A stretch of 64,000 bases of DNA. Origin: Rhodovastum sp963714255 (GTDB lineage Bacteria > Pseudomonadota > Alphaproteobacteria > Acetobacterales > Acetobacteraceae). Numbering within the stretch: the stretch's first letter is position 1; each line of letters opens with the position of its first letter. Where the stretch lies: contig CAVQNU010000018.1 in the NCBI GenBank assembly GCA_963714255.1, positions 124,001-188,000 on the forward strand, read 5' to 3'. Under the pieces are notes generated by a model. The model had not been told where the DNA came from and did not search any database. It saw nothing but the letters and a program-made list of their open reading frames with translations. Below, one piece after another: positions 53,909-62,510 of this stretch. The position numbers were made by a program, and so were the translations under genes.

Positions 53909-55189
53909 GACTCCCCTCATTTTCCCAGTCCCACATCTTGTGCCGGCTCGCGCCGGTTCTCTACCAGGGGCGAGAGTTTTCTGGGATGAGAGAACGGCAT
54001 GGACATGGAAGCGGCGGACCTGCGCGATGGTGGACGGCTGAAGGACATACACGCGTTCATTGACGGCCTCTACGATCGCGACCTCCACACCAAGCGTGTG
54101 GATTCGCTGGCCGCGGCCACACTCGGCGTCATGACCGGGGCGTCGCTGGCGGTGGCGATGATCGGGCAGGCATTGGCGCAGGCACGCGGCCTCCTGACCA
54201 AGCACGCGATCAAGCAAGTCGACCGGTTGCTCAGCAACAAAGCCATCGACGTCTGGGACAGCTTCGCCCGCTGGGTGCCGCATCTGATTGGCACGCGCAA
54301 AGAGATCGTCGTTGCCATGGACTGGACCGACTTTGACGGCGACGACCAGGCCACCCTCGCGCTCAATCTCGTGACCGACCATGGCCGGGCGATGCCACTG
54401 TTGTGGCTGTCGGTGTGGAAGGACGAGTTGAAGGATCAGCGCAACGGCTTCGAGGATGCGTGTCTGCTGCGATTGTCACAGGTCGTCCCGCCCGGCTGCC
54501 GTGTCACCATCCTGGCCGACCGCGGCTTCGGCGATCACAAGCTGTTCGCCTATCTCGCTGATCTTGGCTTCGGCTATGTCATCCGCTTCCGTGGCAACAT
54601 CCACGTCACTGATGCCTCCGGCGAGACGCGGACCGCCGCCGAATGGGTCGGCAAATCGGCTCGGGCGCGCAAGCTGCGCGCTGCTCGCGTCACGGCGTCG
54701 CACGCCTATCAGGTGGGTGCCGTCGTGTGTGTGCACGCACGTGATATGAAGGAGCCGTGGTGCCTCGCGGCCAGTGACGCCGAGGCGCCCGCCGGAACGC
54801 TGATTGCGCAATATTCCCGGCGCTGGACCATCGAGCCCAGCTTCCGAGATACCAAGGATCTGCGTTTCGGCATGGGAATGGCCGAGCTCCGCATCGCCGA
54901 GCCGGAGCGGCGGGATCGGCTGCTGCTGATCAACGCCTTCGCCATGGCGTTGCTCACCATGCTCGGGGCGGCCGGAGAAAGTCTGGGAATGGACCGACAC
55001 CTCAAGTCCAACACGTCGAAGACGCGCACGCATTCGCTGTTCCGCCAGGGATGCATGCTCTACGAGCTGATCCCGAACATGCCGGAGCACCGCCTTCTGC
55101 CGCTGATGCAGAGGTTCGCCGAAATGCTGGCGCAAAGCGGGCTGTTTTGCGGGTTACTGCCGGAAACGAAATGAGGGGATGCGTGAGTC
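53909..55189 (+). mobile_element. IS4-family insertion sequence
   Basis: About 1.28 kb around a full-length transposase gene. The left end reads GACTCCCCTCATTTT; the right end, read inward, is GACTCACGCATCCCCTCATT. They share GACT and CCCCTCATT and differ by a 7-base block missing on the left. No clear target duplication was found. The left end lies 1-2 bp from the intron's 5' end. Confidence 0.7.
53999..55174 (+). CDS. IS4-family transposase, full length
   Basis: 391 aa. DDE catalytic residues are recognisable: first Asp in VVAMDWTDFDGDD, second in TILADRGFGDHKLF, Glu in RRWTIEPSFRDTKDLRFGMG, which also has the IS4 Y/R-x-x-E spacing. The basic C-terminus is intact (SKTRTHSLFRQGCMLYELIP). 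It appears active. A deleted relative lies at 25500-25842, at the other border of the nif island. No ribosome site is obvious before ATG 53999; translation may start at the second Met. Confidence 0.9.
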   Translation: MDMEAADLRDGGRLKDIHAFIDGLYDRDLHTKRVDSLAAATLGVMTGASLAVAMIGQALAQARGLLTKHAIKQVDRLLSNKAIDVWDSFARWVPHLIGTRKEIVVAMDWTDFDGDDQATLALNLVTDHGRAMPLLWLSVWKDELKDQRNGFEDACLLRLSQVVPPGCRVTILADRGFGDHKLFAYLADLGFGYVIRFRGNIHVTDASGETRTAAEWVGKSARARKLRAARVTASHAYQVGAVVCVHARDMKEPWCLAASDAEAPAGTLIAQYSRRWTIEPSFRDTKDLRFGMGMAELRIAEPERRDRLLLINAFAMALLTMLGAAGESLGMDRHLKSNTSKTRTHSLFRQGCMLYELIPNMPEHRLLPLMQRFAEMLAQSGLFCGLLPETK

Positions 55190-55266
55190 CCCCACGAGAA
55201 TGGGCAACGCCGCTCAATCGTTATTGGATTTGGTAAAACTTGCTACCCGCCGCGGGCCTAACTATG

Positions 55267-55563
55267 TTACTTTCGGTTTGACTGCAACGAAGATAGGCGA
55301 GCGATCAGGCGGGCGGCATAGCGTCGGGCCAACGTCTCGATGGCTTCGGATTCGGCGAGCAGGCCGACGTGTCCGGCGAGCGGCGCATCGATGCGAGCGC
55401 ACAGGCCCGGCCGGTCGATTGGCGGCAGGTCGAAATGGCGGCCAAGGTTGAGAAGGGTGATCTGGCGGACCTGCTTGCCGACGCGCTCGGAGGCGACCAG
55501 GCGGTAGGCGTGGCACGATTCGTTGGTCGATTTGTTCCGGGTGGCTGTTTTGCGGACAAACAT
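55267..55563 (-). pseudogene. N-terminal fragment of an IS1634-family transposase
   Basis: From ATG 55563 the minus strand encodes MFVRKTATRNKSTNESCHAY, RLVASERVGKQVRQITLLNL and GRHFDLPPIDRPGLCARIDA. This matches the N-terminus of IS1634-type transposases. The frame stops after about 98 codons, whereas full-length enzymes exceed 500 residues. The rest was lost, possibly when the adjacent IS4-type element arrived. Confidence 0.75.
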
Positions 55564-55721
55564 GGCGCAGAAAGTGGGCACGGCCGCGGGCAGCCGTGAA
55601 TCGTATCTACACAATATCATGGAACTACAAAAAATTCCAGGAAACAGAATGGCAGATTTCAGCCAATTGCCCGGAGTTCGTTGCAATATGCTGGATATTA
55701 ACTATCGAACTTAGGTTAAGT

Positions 55722-55787
55722 TAATGGGGTCAAGGGGGCCGCTGCCCCCTTGCGGGTCCAGGGCAGAGCCCTGGCCTTCCTTATCTT
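55722..55787. repeat. Intergenic GC repeat, copy H
   Basis: AATGGGGTCAAGGGGGCCGC, TGCCCCCTTGCGGGTCCAGG and GCAGAGCCCTGGCCTTCC. Inverted orientation relative to copy A. It abuts the 3' end of the phosphoesterase gene. Confidence 0.75.
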
Positions 55788-55791
55788 CACT

Positions 55792-57483
55792 TCAGGCAGT
55801 CACCTCCAGCACCAGAAACGCCTCATGCCCCCGCCCATACTCGTCGCTCGCCCGCACCGACACACGATGCGTGCCGGCCGGCAGTTCGGCTGGCAGCGGC
55901 CCCTGCCACAGATGGGTCGAGCGCGAAGGCTCCACCCAAGGCTTCTTGCTGTCGGCGTTGCGGGCATAGACCTCGACCACGAACGGGTCGGTCCGCTCCA
56001 CCCGGCGCAGCTTCTGCCAGGCGCCGCCACTCCCGAACGATGCCTCCACGGTCGAGCGCGGGCCGCCGTCGAAGAAATTTACCACCAGCCGCGCGGCCGG
56101 CAGGGCGGCCCGGTCCACCGGCCCGGCCAGCAGCGCGCCGGTGTGGTAGTCGCGCATCACTTCCCGGCCATTACCATGCAACTGGGTTTCCAGCACCAGG
56201 CGCAACTGGCTGCGGTTGGGGTCACGCGCCGGCACCAGCGTGGTGGTGTAGCCCGCCCCGTCCACGGCGAGCACATGGAACCCGTTCGGGCTGCCGTCGC
56301 TTTCCAGGGCGATCGGAATACCGCGCTCGTCGAACGGCCCGCTCCACCAACTGCCGGACACCGCGGCCAGCACGTGGTGATGATGCGTCCCGCCGGAAAA
56401 ACCCTCGGCCGCGCCGAAATACCAGTGCTCGTTGGTATGGGTATGGCCGCTGAAGCTGACACTGTGCGGGTGCGTGGAAATCGCCTCCAGGAACGCGCGG
56501 GCATCCTGGGTGGCGGTGGCGGGATCGCTGCCCTGCAGCGTGCGCAGCGGAATATGGAACGATACCACCACCAGGCTGTCGGCCGGCACGTTGGCCAGCA
56601 CGTTGCGCACGAATGCCAACTGCCGCTCGCCGAAGAAGCCACGGTATTTCCCGGCGCCGTTGTCCTTCGCGGGGTCGGTGCCAAGATAATCGACATTGTC
56701 GAGCACCAGGAACGTGGCACCGCCGTGCTGGAAAGCATGGTAACGGGCGCCGAAGATGCGCTTGAACGTCTCGCGGGAATGGGTGTTGTCCGGCGCCTCG
56801 AAGTTCATGTCGTGGTTGCCTGGGCTGTTGTGCCACGGCAGCCCGATCGTGCCGACGATGCGGTTGTAGCGCTCGTAATAGGACAGGTCGTCGAACATCA
56901 CGTCGCCATGGGTGATGCCGAAGGCCGCGGTGTTGCCCGCGGTCTGCGCCACCACGGCATCACGGATATAGCCGATCTCGGCCAGGCTCTCGGGCTGCGG
57001 GTCGGTGAACAGCAACGCTTCGAAACGGTCCGGCTCCTCCTGGCGGCGCAGCGCGAAATCGATGCTCTCGGGCAGCGGACCGGTGGGGACGAGGCCGGGG
57101 AAGCGCAAATCGAGCGAGGCCGGCGTGCCGTTCGGGGCATAGACATAGGCAAAGCGCGGCAGTTGCGTCGCCGGCTCAATCGGCAGCACCCAGCCGGTTG
57201 GCTTGATCACGAACACCGAGTCGCCATCGGCCACCTTCAGGCTCCAGCGCCCCTCGGCATCGGTGCGCACAACGTCGCGCCCGTTCGAGACCATCACCCC
57301 CGGGATGCCGAGGGTGTCCGGGCCGCGCCGTCCGGTGCCATCGGCGTCTTCGAACACGCTGCCCCGCGCGGTCGCGGTCGCATCCGTCTCGGCGAAAGCC
57401 GGACCGGCGACGCTGGCCAGGCCGGCGACCGCGCCGGCGGCGATCGCCTGGCGGCGGGTGAGGGTGAGGGCGTGGTCGGTCAT
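55792..57483 (-). CDS. Calcineurin-like phosphoesterase, Tat-exported
   Basis: 563 aa from ATG 57483. The N-terminus carries a twin-arginine signal (TLTRRQAIAAGAVAGLASVA, ending GPAFA). A beta-sandwich N-terminal domain (residues about 35-130) precedes the metallophosphatase domain: LLFTDPQPESLAEI, FGITHGDVMFDDL, SPGNHDMNFEAP (GNHD), VVSFHIPL and SFSGHTHTNEHW (GHTH). A C-terminal beta domain follows. The order matches bacterial three-domain phosphoesterases that act in the periplasm. Substrate unknown. Confidence 0.9.
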   Translation of the reverse strand: MTDHALTLTRRQAIAAGAVAGLASVAGPAFAETDATATARGSVFEDADGTGRRGPDTLGIPGVMVSNGRDVVRTDAEGRWSLKVADGDSVFVIKPTGWVLPIEPATQLPRFAYVYAPNGTPASLDLRFPGLVPTGPLPESIDFALRRQEEPDRFEALLFTDPQPESLAEIGYIRDAVVAQTAGNTAAFGITHGDVMFDDLSYYERYNRIVGTIGLPWHNSPGNHDMNFEAPDNTHSRETFKRIFGARYHAFQHGGATFLVLDNVDYLGTDPAKDNGAGKYRGFFGERQLAFVRNVLANVPADSLVVVSFHIPLRTLQGSDPATATQDARAFLEAISTHPHSVSFSGHTHTNEHWYFGAAEGFSGGTHHHHVLAAVSGSWWSGPFDERGIPIALESDGSPNGFHVLAVDGAGYTTTLVPARDPNRSQLRLVLETQLHGNGREVMRDYHTGALLAGPVDRAALPAARLVVNFFDGGPRSTVEASFGSGGAWQKLRRVERTDPFVVEVYARNADSKKPWVEPSRSTHLWQGPLPAELPAGTHRVSVRASDEYGRGHEAFLVLEVTA

Positions 57484-57616
57484 GACGAATCGGTCCCCAT
57501 TTTCTGCCTGTTTTTTTAGCCAGACATCCGGACGCATCGATGACGCCTGCGTTGCCGTTTCATCATGACCGCGGTTTTGGCGCAGCGGCCCGGAATGCCA
57601 TGGTGTATCTGGCGCC

Positions 57617-58204
57617 ATGCATTTTCTCACTGATTTCGGCGACGAGGCAGTCGTTCTGCCTCTCACGCTAGCGGTCGGCCTGGCGCTGGCCCTGGGCGGC
57701 TGGCGGCGCGGCGCGGCGGCCTGGCTGTTCGCCATCGCCGCCACGCTGCTGGCGGCACTGCTGGGCAAGCTGGTCCTGCACGCCTGCGAACCGCTGCCAA
57801 TGATCAGCCTGCGCAGCCCGAGCGGCCACACAGCCGCCGCGGCGGTGGCGTGCGGCGGGCTGCTGGCTTTGCTGGCCCCGCGCGGCTGGCGCATGAAGCG
57901 GCTCGCGGCCAGCGGCGCGCTGGCCACCGCGGCGCTGATCGGCATGTCGCGGGTCGTGCTCGGACTGCACAGCGGCGCCGAGGTGTTGGTCGGCGCCGTG
58001 CTCGGTGTTGCCGGGGCGGTCCTGCTGGCGCGCCTCGCCGGTGACCGCCCGGCGGGGATGCGGCGCGGACCGCCGGTGGCGGCGGCGTTGGCCACGGCGG
58101 TCCTGTTCCACGGCATCCATCTGCACGCCGAAGACGAAATCGCCCGGATATCGCATATGTTCTGGCCGCTGACTTTGTGCACAGGGGCCGGGATACGGGC
58201 CTGA
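57617..58204 (+). CDS. PAP2-family membrane phosphatase
   Basis: 195 aa with about five membrane helices. PAP2 motif two is SPSGHTAAAAVACGG and motif three is SRVVLGLHSGAEVLVGAVLG. Motif one is weak (GKLVLHACEPLP). Enzymes of this type remove phosphate from lipids such as undecaprenyl pyrophosphate or phosphatidic acid. It is convergent with the sugar-nucleotide reductase and 134 bp from the divergent phosphoesterase. Confidence 0.85.
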   Translation: MHFLTDFGDEAVVLPLTLAVGLALALGGWRRGAAAWLFAIAATLLAALLGKLVLHACEPLPMISLRSPSGHTAAAAVACGGLLALLAPRGWRMKRLAASGALATAALIGMSRVVLGLHSGAEVLVGAVLGVAGAVLLARLAGDRPAGMRRGPPVAAALATAVLFHGIHLHAEDEIARISHMFWPLTLCTGAGIRA

Positions 58205-58212
58205 TCAGCGCC

Positions 58213-59154
58213 TCAGCCGGCCCGCACCCGCGTGCCCCAGTCCGCCAGCACGTCACGCAACGTGTCTTCCCAGGCGATCCGCGGCGCCCAGTCCAGCAGC
58301 CGGCGCGCCAGCGCCGCGTCGCCGCTGGCGGTCGGAATCTCGGCGGGGCGCAGCAGCCCGGCCCCGGTCTCCGGCTGGGCCTGCACGCCGGCCAGGCGCA
58401 GCAGATCGTCCAGCACCCCGCCGATCCGCCGCGGCATGCCGGAGGCGATATTGAGAATGGCCCCCGGCTCCAGCCCGTCGCGCCGCGCCAGGCAGGCGAC
58501 ATAGGCATCGCATACGTCGCGCACGTCGAGGAAATCACGGAACGGATCGAGCGCGCCCACCTGCAGCAGCGGCGGCTGCAGCCCGGCCGCCACGCGCGCC
58601 ACCTGCCGGGCGAAGGCCGGCACCACGAAGGCCTCCGACTGGCCGGGACCGGTGTGGTTGAACGGCCGCAGCCGCACCGCACGCAGCCCCTCCGCCGCCA
58701 TCGCGCCGACCGCCAGATCGGCCGCCGCCTTGGTCGCGCCGTAGGTGTTCATCGGCGCCGGCACCGCGCGCTCGTCCAACGCGGCACCGGCGCGGAACGA
58801 CCGCCCGTAGATATCGGCCGAGGACACATACAGAAAACAGCAGGCCGGGGCATGCCGCAGCACCGCGCGGGCCAGCGCCAGCGTGCCGTGCAGGTTCACC
58901 CGCCAGGCCAGGTCCGGCTCGCGCCGCGCCGCCGGAATGGCCGAAACCGCGGCCAGGTGCACGCAGCCCTCCGGCTGCACCGCGGCCACCAGCGCATCCA
59001 CCGCCGCCGCATCGGTCACGTCGAGCGCCACCATGCCGGGGCCGCCGCCGCACAGGGTCAGCACCGCGCCGGGGAATGCACTGATCAGTCGGGGCACGAG
59101 ATGGACCGCGACGAAGCCGCTCGCCCCCGTCACCAGGATGCGGCGAGGCGGCAT
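58213..59154 (-). CDS. GDP-4-keto-6-deoxymannose reductase-type SDR enzyme
   Basis: 313 aa extended short-chain dehydrogenase. N-terminal ILVTGASGFVAVHLVPRLIS binds NADPH. VSSADIYG supplies the catalytic Ser region and NTYGATKAAADLAVG has Tyr-x3-Lys. RPFNHTGPGQSEAFVVPAFA is typical of Rmd-type enzymes. It is 12 bp downstream of gmd, so together they convert GDP-mannose to GDP-D-rhamnose (or a related deoxysugar) for surface polysaccharide. Product identity is inferred from the pairing. Confidence 0.85.
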   Translation of the reverse strand: MPPRRILVTGASGFVAVHLVPRLISAFPGAVLTLCGGGPGMVALDVTDAAAVDALVAAVQPEGCVHLAAVSAIPAARREPDLAWRVNLHGTLALARAVLRHAPACCFLYVSSADIYGRSFRAGAALDERAVPAPMNTYGATKAAADLAVGAMAAEGLRAVRLRPFNHTGPGQSEAFVVPAFARQVARVAAGLQPPLLQVGALDPFRDFLDVRDVCDAYVACLARRDGLEPGAILNIASGMPRRIGGVLDDLLRLAGVQAQPETGAGLLRPAEIPTASGDAALARRLLDWAPRIAWEDTLRDVLADWGTRVRAG

Positions 59155-59166
59155 CGCGGCCGCCGG

Positions 59167-60189
59167 TCAGGCCTGCGCCGCGCGCAGACTGGCCTCGGTC
59201 GGCAACACGTAGCTGGTGCGGGCGCGGTGGCGGGCGAGGTCCGCCTCCACCATTTCGGCCACCATGTCTTCCAGGGTCACGGAGAGCGTCCACCCCAGCC
59301 GGTCGCGCGCCTTCGAGGCATCGCCATGCAGCACATCCACCTCGGCCGGGCGCAGCAGGGCGGCATCGGTGCGAACGAATTCCTGCCAGTCCAGCCCGGC
59401 ATGGCCGAACGCCATGGCGCAGAAATCGGCGATGCTGGTGGTCCGGCCGGTGGCGATGACGTAGTCGTCCGCCACGTCCTGCTGCAGCATCAGCCACATC
59501 GCCTGCACGTAGTCGCGCGCATGGCCCCAGTCGCGCTTCGCCTGCAGGTTGCCCAGCTTCACCTCGCGCGCCAGCCCCAGCTTGATGCGCGCCACCGCGT
59601 CGGTGATCTTGCGGGTGACGAATTCGATGCCGCGCAGCGGGCTCTCGTGGTTGAACAGAATGCCCGAGGAGGCATGCAGGCCGAAGCTCTCGCGGTAGTT
59701 CACGGTCATCCAGTGCGCATACAGCTTGGCCGCGGCATAGGGGCTGCGCGGGTAGAAGGGCGTGCGCTCGGTCTGGTGCGCCTGCTGGATCTTGCCGAAC
59801 ATCTCCGACGACGATGCCTGATAGAACCGCGCCTGCGGCCAGGCGAGACGCACCGCCTCCAGCATCGTCACGGTGCCAAGCCCGGTCACCGTTCCGGTCA
59901 GCAGCGGCTGCTGCCACGAGGCGTGCACAAAACTCTGCGCCGCGAGATTGTACACCTCATCGGGCTGCACAGCCTGGACGATGCGCAGCACGCTCGACAG
60001 GTCGATCAGGTCGCCGTCGTGCAGGGTCACGCGGTCGAGCACGCCGAGCCAGCGCAGCCGCTCGCCGATCACTTCGGCCGAGGCCGAGCGCCGCAGCAGC
60101 CCATGCACACCGTAGCCGCGCTCCAGCAGGAAATGCGAGAGGTAGGCGCCGTCCTGGCCGGTGATACCGGTGATCAGTGCCGTGGGCAT
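59167..60189 (-). CDS. gmd: GDP-mannose 4,6-dehydratase
   Basis: 340 aa from ATG 60189 (MPTALITGITGQDGAYLSHF), the characteristic Gmd start. Other marks are LHDGDLIDLSSVLRIVQAVQ, PDEVYNLAAQSFVHASW, ASSSEMFGKIQQ, SPYAAAKLYAHWMTVNYRES and HESPLRGIEFVTRKITDAVA. It makes GDP-4-keto-6-deoxymannose with bound NADP. First gene of a two-gene unit with the reductase. The upstream region contains a very long hairpin. Confidence 0.95.
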   Translation of the reverse strand: MPTALITGITGQDGAYLSHFLLERGYGVHGLLRRSASAEVIGERLRWLGVLDRVTLHDGDLIDLSSVLRIVQAVQPDEVYNLAAQSFVHASWQQPLLTGTVTGLGTVTMLEAVRLAWPQARFYQASSSEMFGKIQQAHQTERTPFYPRSPYAAAKLYAHWMTVNYRESFGLHASSGILFNHESPLRGIEFVTRKITDAVARIKLGLAREVKLGNLQAKRDWGHARDYVQAMWLMLQQDVADDYVIATGRTTSIADFCAMAFGHAGLDWQEFVRTDAALLRPAEVDVLHGDASKARDRLGWTLSVTLEDMVAEMVEADLARHRARTSYVLPTEASLRAAQA

Positions 60190-60324
60190 CGTGCCGGGAC
60201 CGCCTCCGCGAACGAGAGAACGCCGGGCGGCACCATGCCTTCGCCGCGGAGCGGATCCGGTGTTCTCAGGAGGGTGCGTGTACACCAGTCGTTCCGCAGG
60301 GTCCATCCGTGGCAGGGCGGTTCG

Positions 60325-60395
60325 CAGGGCGATGGGGTGAAGGAAGCAAGGCCAGGGCTCTGCCCTGGCCTTGCTTCCTTCACCCCATCGCCCTG
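60325..60395. repeat. Perfect long hairpin (repeat copy I)
   Basis: 33-bp arms with a 5-nt loop (CTCTG, 60358-60362). The arm includes GGTGAAGGAAGCAAGGCCAG, i.e. the repeat used in copies C and F, here as a closed inverted pair. It lies between gmd and the divergent gene at 60502. The rest of the gap (60190-60324, 60396-60501) shows no gene. Confidence 0.9.
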
Positions 60396-60501
60396 GCCAG
60401 CACCGCGCCCCTGCCCCGCGCCTCTCGCACGCCGGCGGGGCTTTCGCCCCGCATGGACCGGGTACAGAATAAAACCATTCAGACAGACGGAGTGGCTCGA
60501 C

Positions 60502-61404
60502 ATGGATGCATGGATGCGGATCGGCATCTTCCTGGCGGTGCTCGGCGTCGCCTACGTCCTCTGGCGCCTGCTGAACCCATTCATCTTCTCCACCCTGGCG
60601 CGCGCGATCGGCGCCGATAAAATGGAGCCGCTGCCATCGGCCGACATGCGGCCCGACCCACGCGCCGCGCTCCGGGTCGCATCCGCCGCAGCGCCCGCGG
60701 GCCGCGGCTTCGACCGCCAGGCCGTGACCTCGGTGGGCGGCGACTGGGAGACGGCGGCGCGGCTGAACACCGTGCTGGCCAGGGTGCAGGCGCGGCGCCA
60801 GCCGGTCGTGGCGCGCGAAGGGGCGCTGCGCACCCGGATTGCCTGGAAGCTCGCCGTGTTCCGCCAGGCCGCGCTGTTTCGCATCGTCGCCCTCGCCGCT
60901 GCCGCCACCAATGACTGGAATGCCCGCAACGTGCTCGGCGCCGCACTGGCCGCGCGCGGCTTGCTGGAAGCCACCGCGTTGCTGCAGGATTTCGAGCGCC
61001 GCCTGCAGCTTCTCGCCGGCAAGGGCGATCTGACCGGCATCGATGCGCTGGTGACGGAGCGCGGTTTCGCCAGCCCGCTCGACGGCGGGGCGACCGCCGG
61101 AGCCGATCCGGCGCAGCTGCCAGCGCTGATCGACGCCATCGCCGGGGCGGACGGTTCGGCGCGGGCGGATTACGACGCGCTGACGGGCCTGTGCGACGCC
61201 GGAGCGCTTGGCCAGTACCGGGTGTTCGGCGAACTCGACAAGGCCGGAACCACGGTGACGTTTTCTGCCGAAGCGGGGTATGAGCGGGGTTTGTTCGGCC
61301 ATGTGCTCGGCAGCTTCGGTGTGCTCGAGGCGGCCGAGGCAGCGCTGCAGGCGATCGAAGAAAAACAGGCGGTGGTGGCCGGGCTCGAATCAGCGACGCC
61401 CTAA
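60502..61404 (+). CDS. Membrane-anchored protein, unknown
   Basis: 300 aa from ATG 60502 (MDAWMRIGIFLAVLGVAYVL). One N-terminal membrane helix (residues 5-24) is followed by a soluble Ala-rich helical region with ARLNTVLARVQARRQPVVAR, FERRLQLLAGKGDLTGIDAL and EAAEAALQAIEEKQAVVAGL. No family is recognised. It is probably tethered to the inner membrane facing the cytoplasm. A much longer open frame extends upstream only because of high GC. Confidence 0.65.
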   Translation: MDAWMRIGIFLAVLGVAYVLWRLLNPFIFSTLARAIGADKMEPLPSADMRPDPRAALRVASAAAPAGRGFDRQAVTSVGGDWETAARLNTVLARVQARRQPVVAREGALRTRIAWKLAVFRQAALFRIVALAAAATNDWNARNVLGAALAARGLLEATALLQDFERRLQLLAGKGDLTGIDALVTERGFASPLDGGATAGADPAQLPALIDAIAGADGSARADYDALTGLCDAGALGQYRVFGELDKAGTTVTFSAEAGYERGLFGHVLGSFGVLEAAEAALQAIEEKQAVVAGLESATP

Positions 61405-61530
61405 GATTCCGAATTCGGGCGGGCGGCCGGGCGGGCGAGACGGGGCGATCAAAATCCGTGCACCTTGCGACGCAATTTGCCGTGGGAGATATTGCGATAA
61501 GACGAGTGGATTGAGCGGAGAACGAGTGAC

Positions 61531-61875
61531 ATGACGTTAAGCGGCTTTGCCGCCCAGTTGGCCGAGGACCTGGACCCCGAGGACCTGCGGATGGTTCTGG
61601 GTGTGTTCTGCCAGGACGTCGGCCGGTTGACCGGCCTGCTGGACAGCATTGTCGTCACCTCCAACGTCGCCGCCTTCCGGCGCACCTGCCACGCGCTGGC
61701 CGGCGCCGCCGGCGCGGTAGGAGCCGCGCCGCTGGAGCAGGCATGCCGTGACGCCATGACGAGCCCCGACCTCTCGCCGGTGGAACTGCCGGCCGCACGA
61801 ACGCACATCCAGGCGCTGGGCGCGGCGGTCCTAGAGGAGGCGGCCAGCTATCTCGCCGCCCTGCCGGAAGGCTGA
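61531..61875 (+). CDS. Hpt-domain protein with degenerate motif
   Basis: 114 aa. A single histidine-phosphotransfer four-helix domain: LRMVLGVFCQDVGRLTGLLD, then FRRTCHALAGAAGAVGAAPL. The canonical H-x-L-K-G keeps the His but has Ala for Lys (HALAG). No cognate kinase or receiver is nearby. If phosphorylated it would relay phosphate in a two-component system; otherwise it is a decoy or structural relic. It begins 126 bp after the preceding gene. Confidence 0.75.
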   Translation: MTLSGFAAQLAEDLDPEDLRMVLGVFCQDVGRLTGLLDSIVVTSNVAAFRRTCHALAGAAGAVGAAPLEQACRDAMTSPDLSPVELPAARTHIQALGAAVLEEAASYLAALPEG

Positions 61876-62261
61876 GCACGTGCGCGGCACTCGCCCGCAT
61901 GCGGGCGTTGCCGCCGAACTGGCAGACATAACGACTCCACGGGCACACCCATGCCGGCGCCGTCGTGCCGTTACGAGCAAGGCGACCAGCCGCCGCCCGC
62001 GGGTTCAGCAAGCCTGCAGTGGCCCCAGTTGCAAAGAACCGACAGCCAAATTCGGCCTGCGTCCGGCCTGTCGATGAGTGCACATCCGGCCGCAGATGCG
62101 CGACAGGATGGCATTGATTCGATTATAATGGGCGAATAACACTTAATTGACGCTCTGTTACTGCCAAATGCCGATTTTGTGTTTTTGCGTTGCAACGAGC
62201 ATTTGTGCCGCTGGTTTTGCGGCAGTACAATAACGAGCAAGGTTTTCGTCAGGAGGTTCTC
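61876..62261. other. Stretch without a recognisable gene
   Basis: About 385 bp before the small CTERM-type protein. The last 150 bp are AT-richer than the surroundings (TTCGATTATAATGGGCGAAT at about 62115), with TATAAT as a possible -10 box for the exosortase unit. No coding frame is convincing. Confidence 0.5.
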
Positions 62262-62504
62262 ATGAAATACCCAAAACCCACGCTGCTCGCGGCGACCGCA
62301 GCCCTGTGTGTCGTCTGCTCCGCACCCGTCTTCGCCCAGTTCGGCGGCAGCGCCGGTGACAGCCGGGGCCGGACCGCGCCGCGCGCAGCACCGGGGCCGG
62401 TCGCCGGGGTGGGGCTGCCATTCCTGATCTCCGCCGGCGCTTACTGGATGGTCCGGCGCCGCACCAAGAGCGCGCGGCCACGCAGCAGCGTGGAGCAGGT
62501 CTAG
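62262..62504 (+). CDS. Small exported protein with exosortase-type C-terminal signal
   Basis: 80 aa from ATG 62262, with AGGAGG 7 bp upstream. Sec signal KPTLLAATAALCVVCSAPVFA, then a short Gly/Arg/Pro-rich mature part. The C-terminus PGPVAGVGLPFLISAGAYWM plus VRRRTK is a tripartite sorting signal: PGP motif, one hydrophobic helix and a basic cluster, like the VPGP variants of PEP-CTERM. It is immediately followed by an exosortase gene, which makes it the likely substrate. The mature part is only about 20 residues. Confidence 0.7.
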   Translation: MKYPKPTLLAATAALCVVCSAPVFAQFGGSAGDSRGRTAPRAAPGPVAGVGLPFLISAGAYWMVRRRTKSARPRSSVEQV

Positions 62505-62510
62505 AGCGCT

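Noticed and set aside
58177..60501. Extension of the 60502 gene to a 1075-codon frame
   Set aside because: The extra 775 codons run opposite the rmd and gmd genes, are His/Arg-rich and have no ribosome site. Translation from ATG 60502 gives a normal membrane anchor.
60190..61302. N-terminal extension of gmd upstream of 60189
   Set aside because: Gmd proteins begin with the nucleotide-binding strand seen at 60189. The extension crosses the hairpin and the opposite gene.
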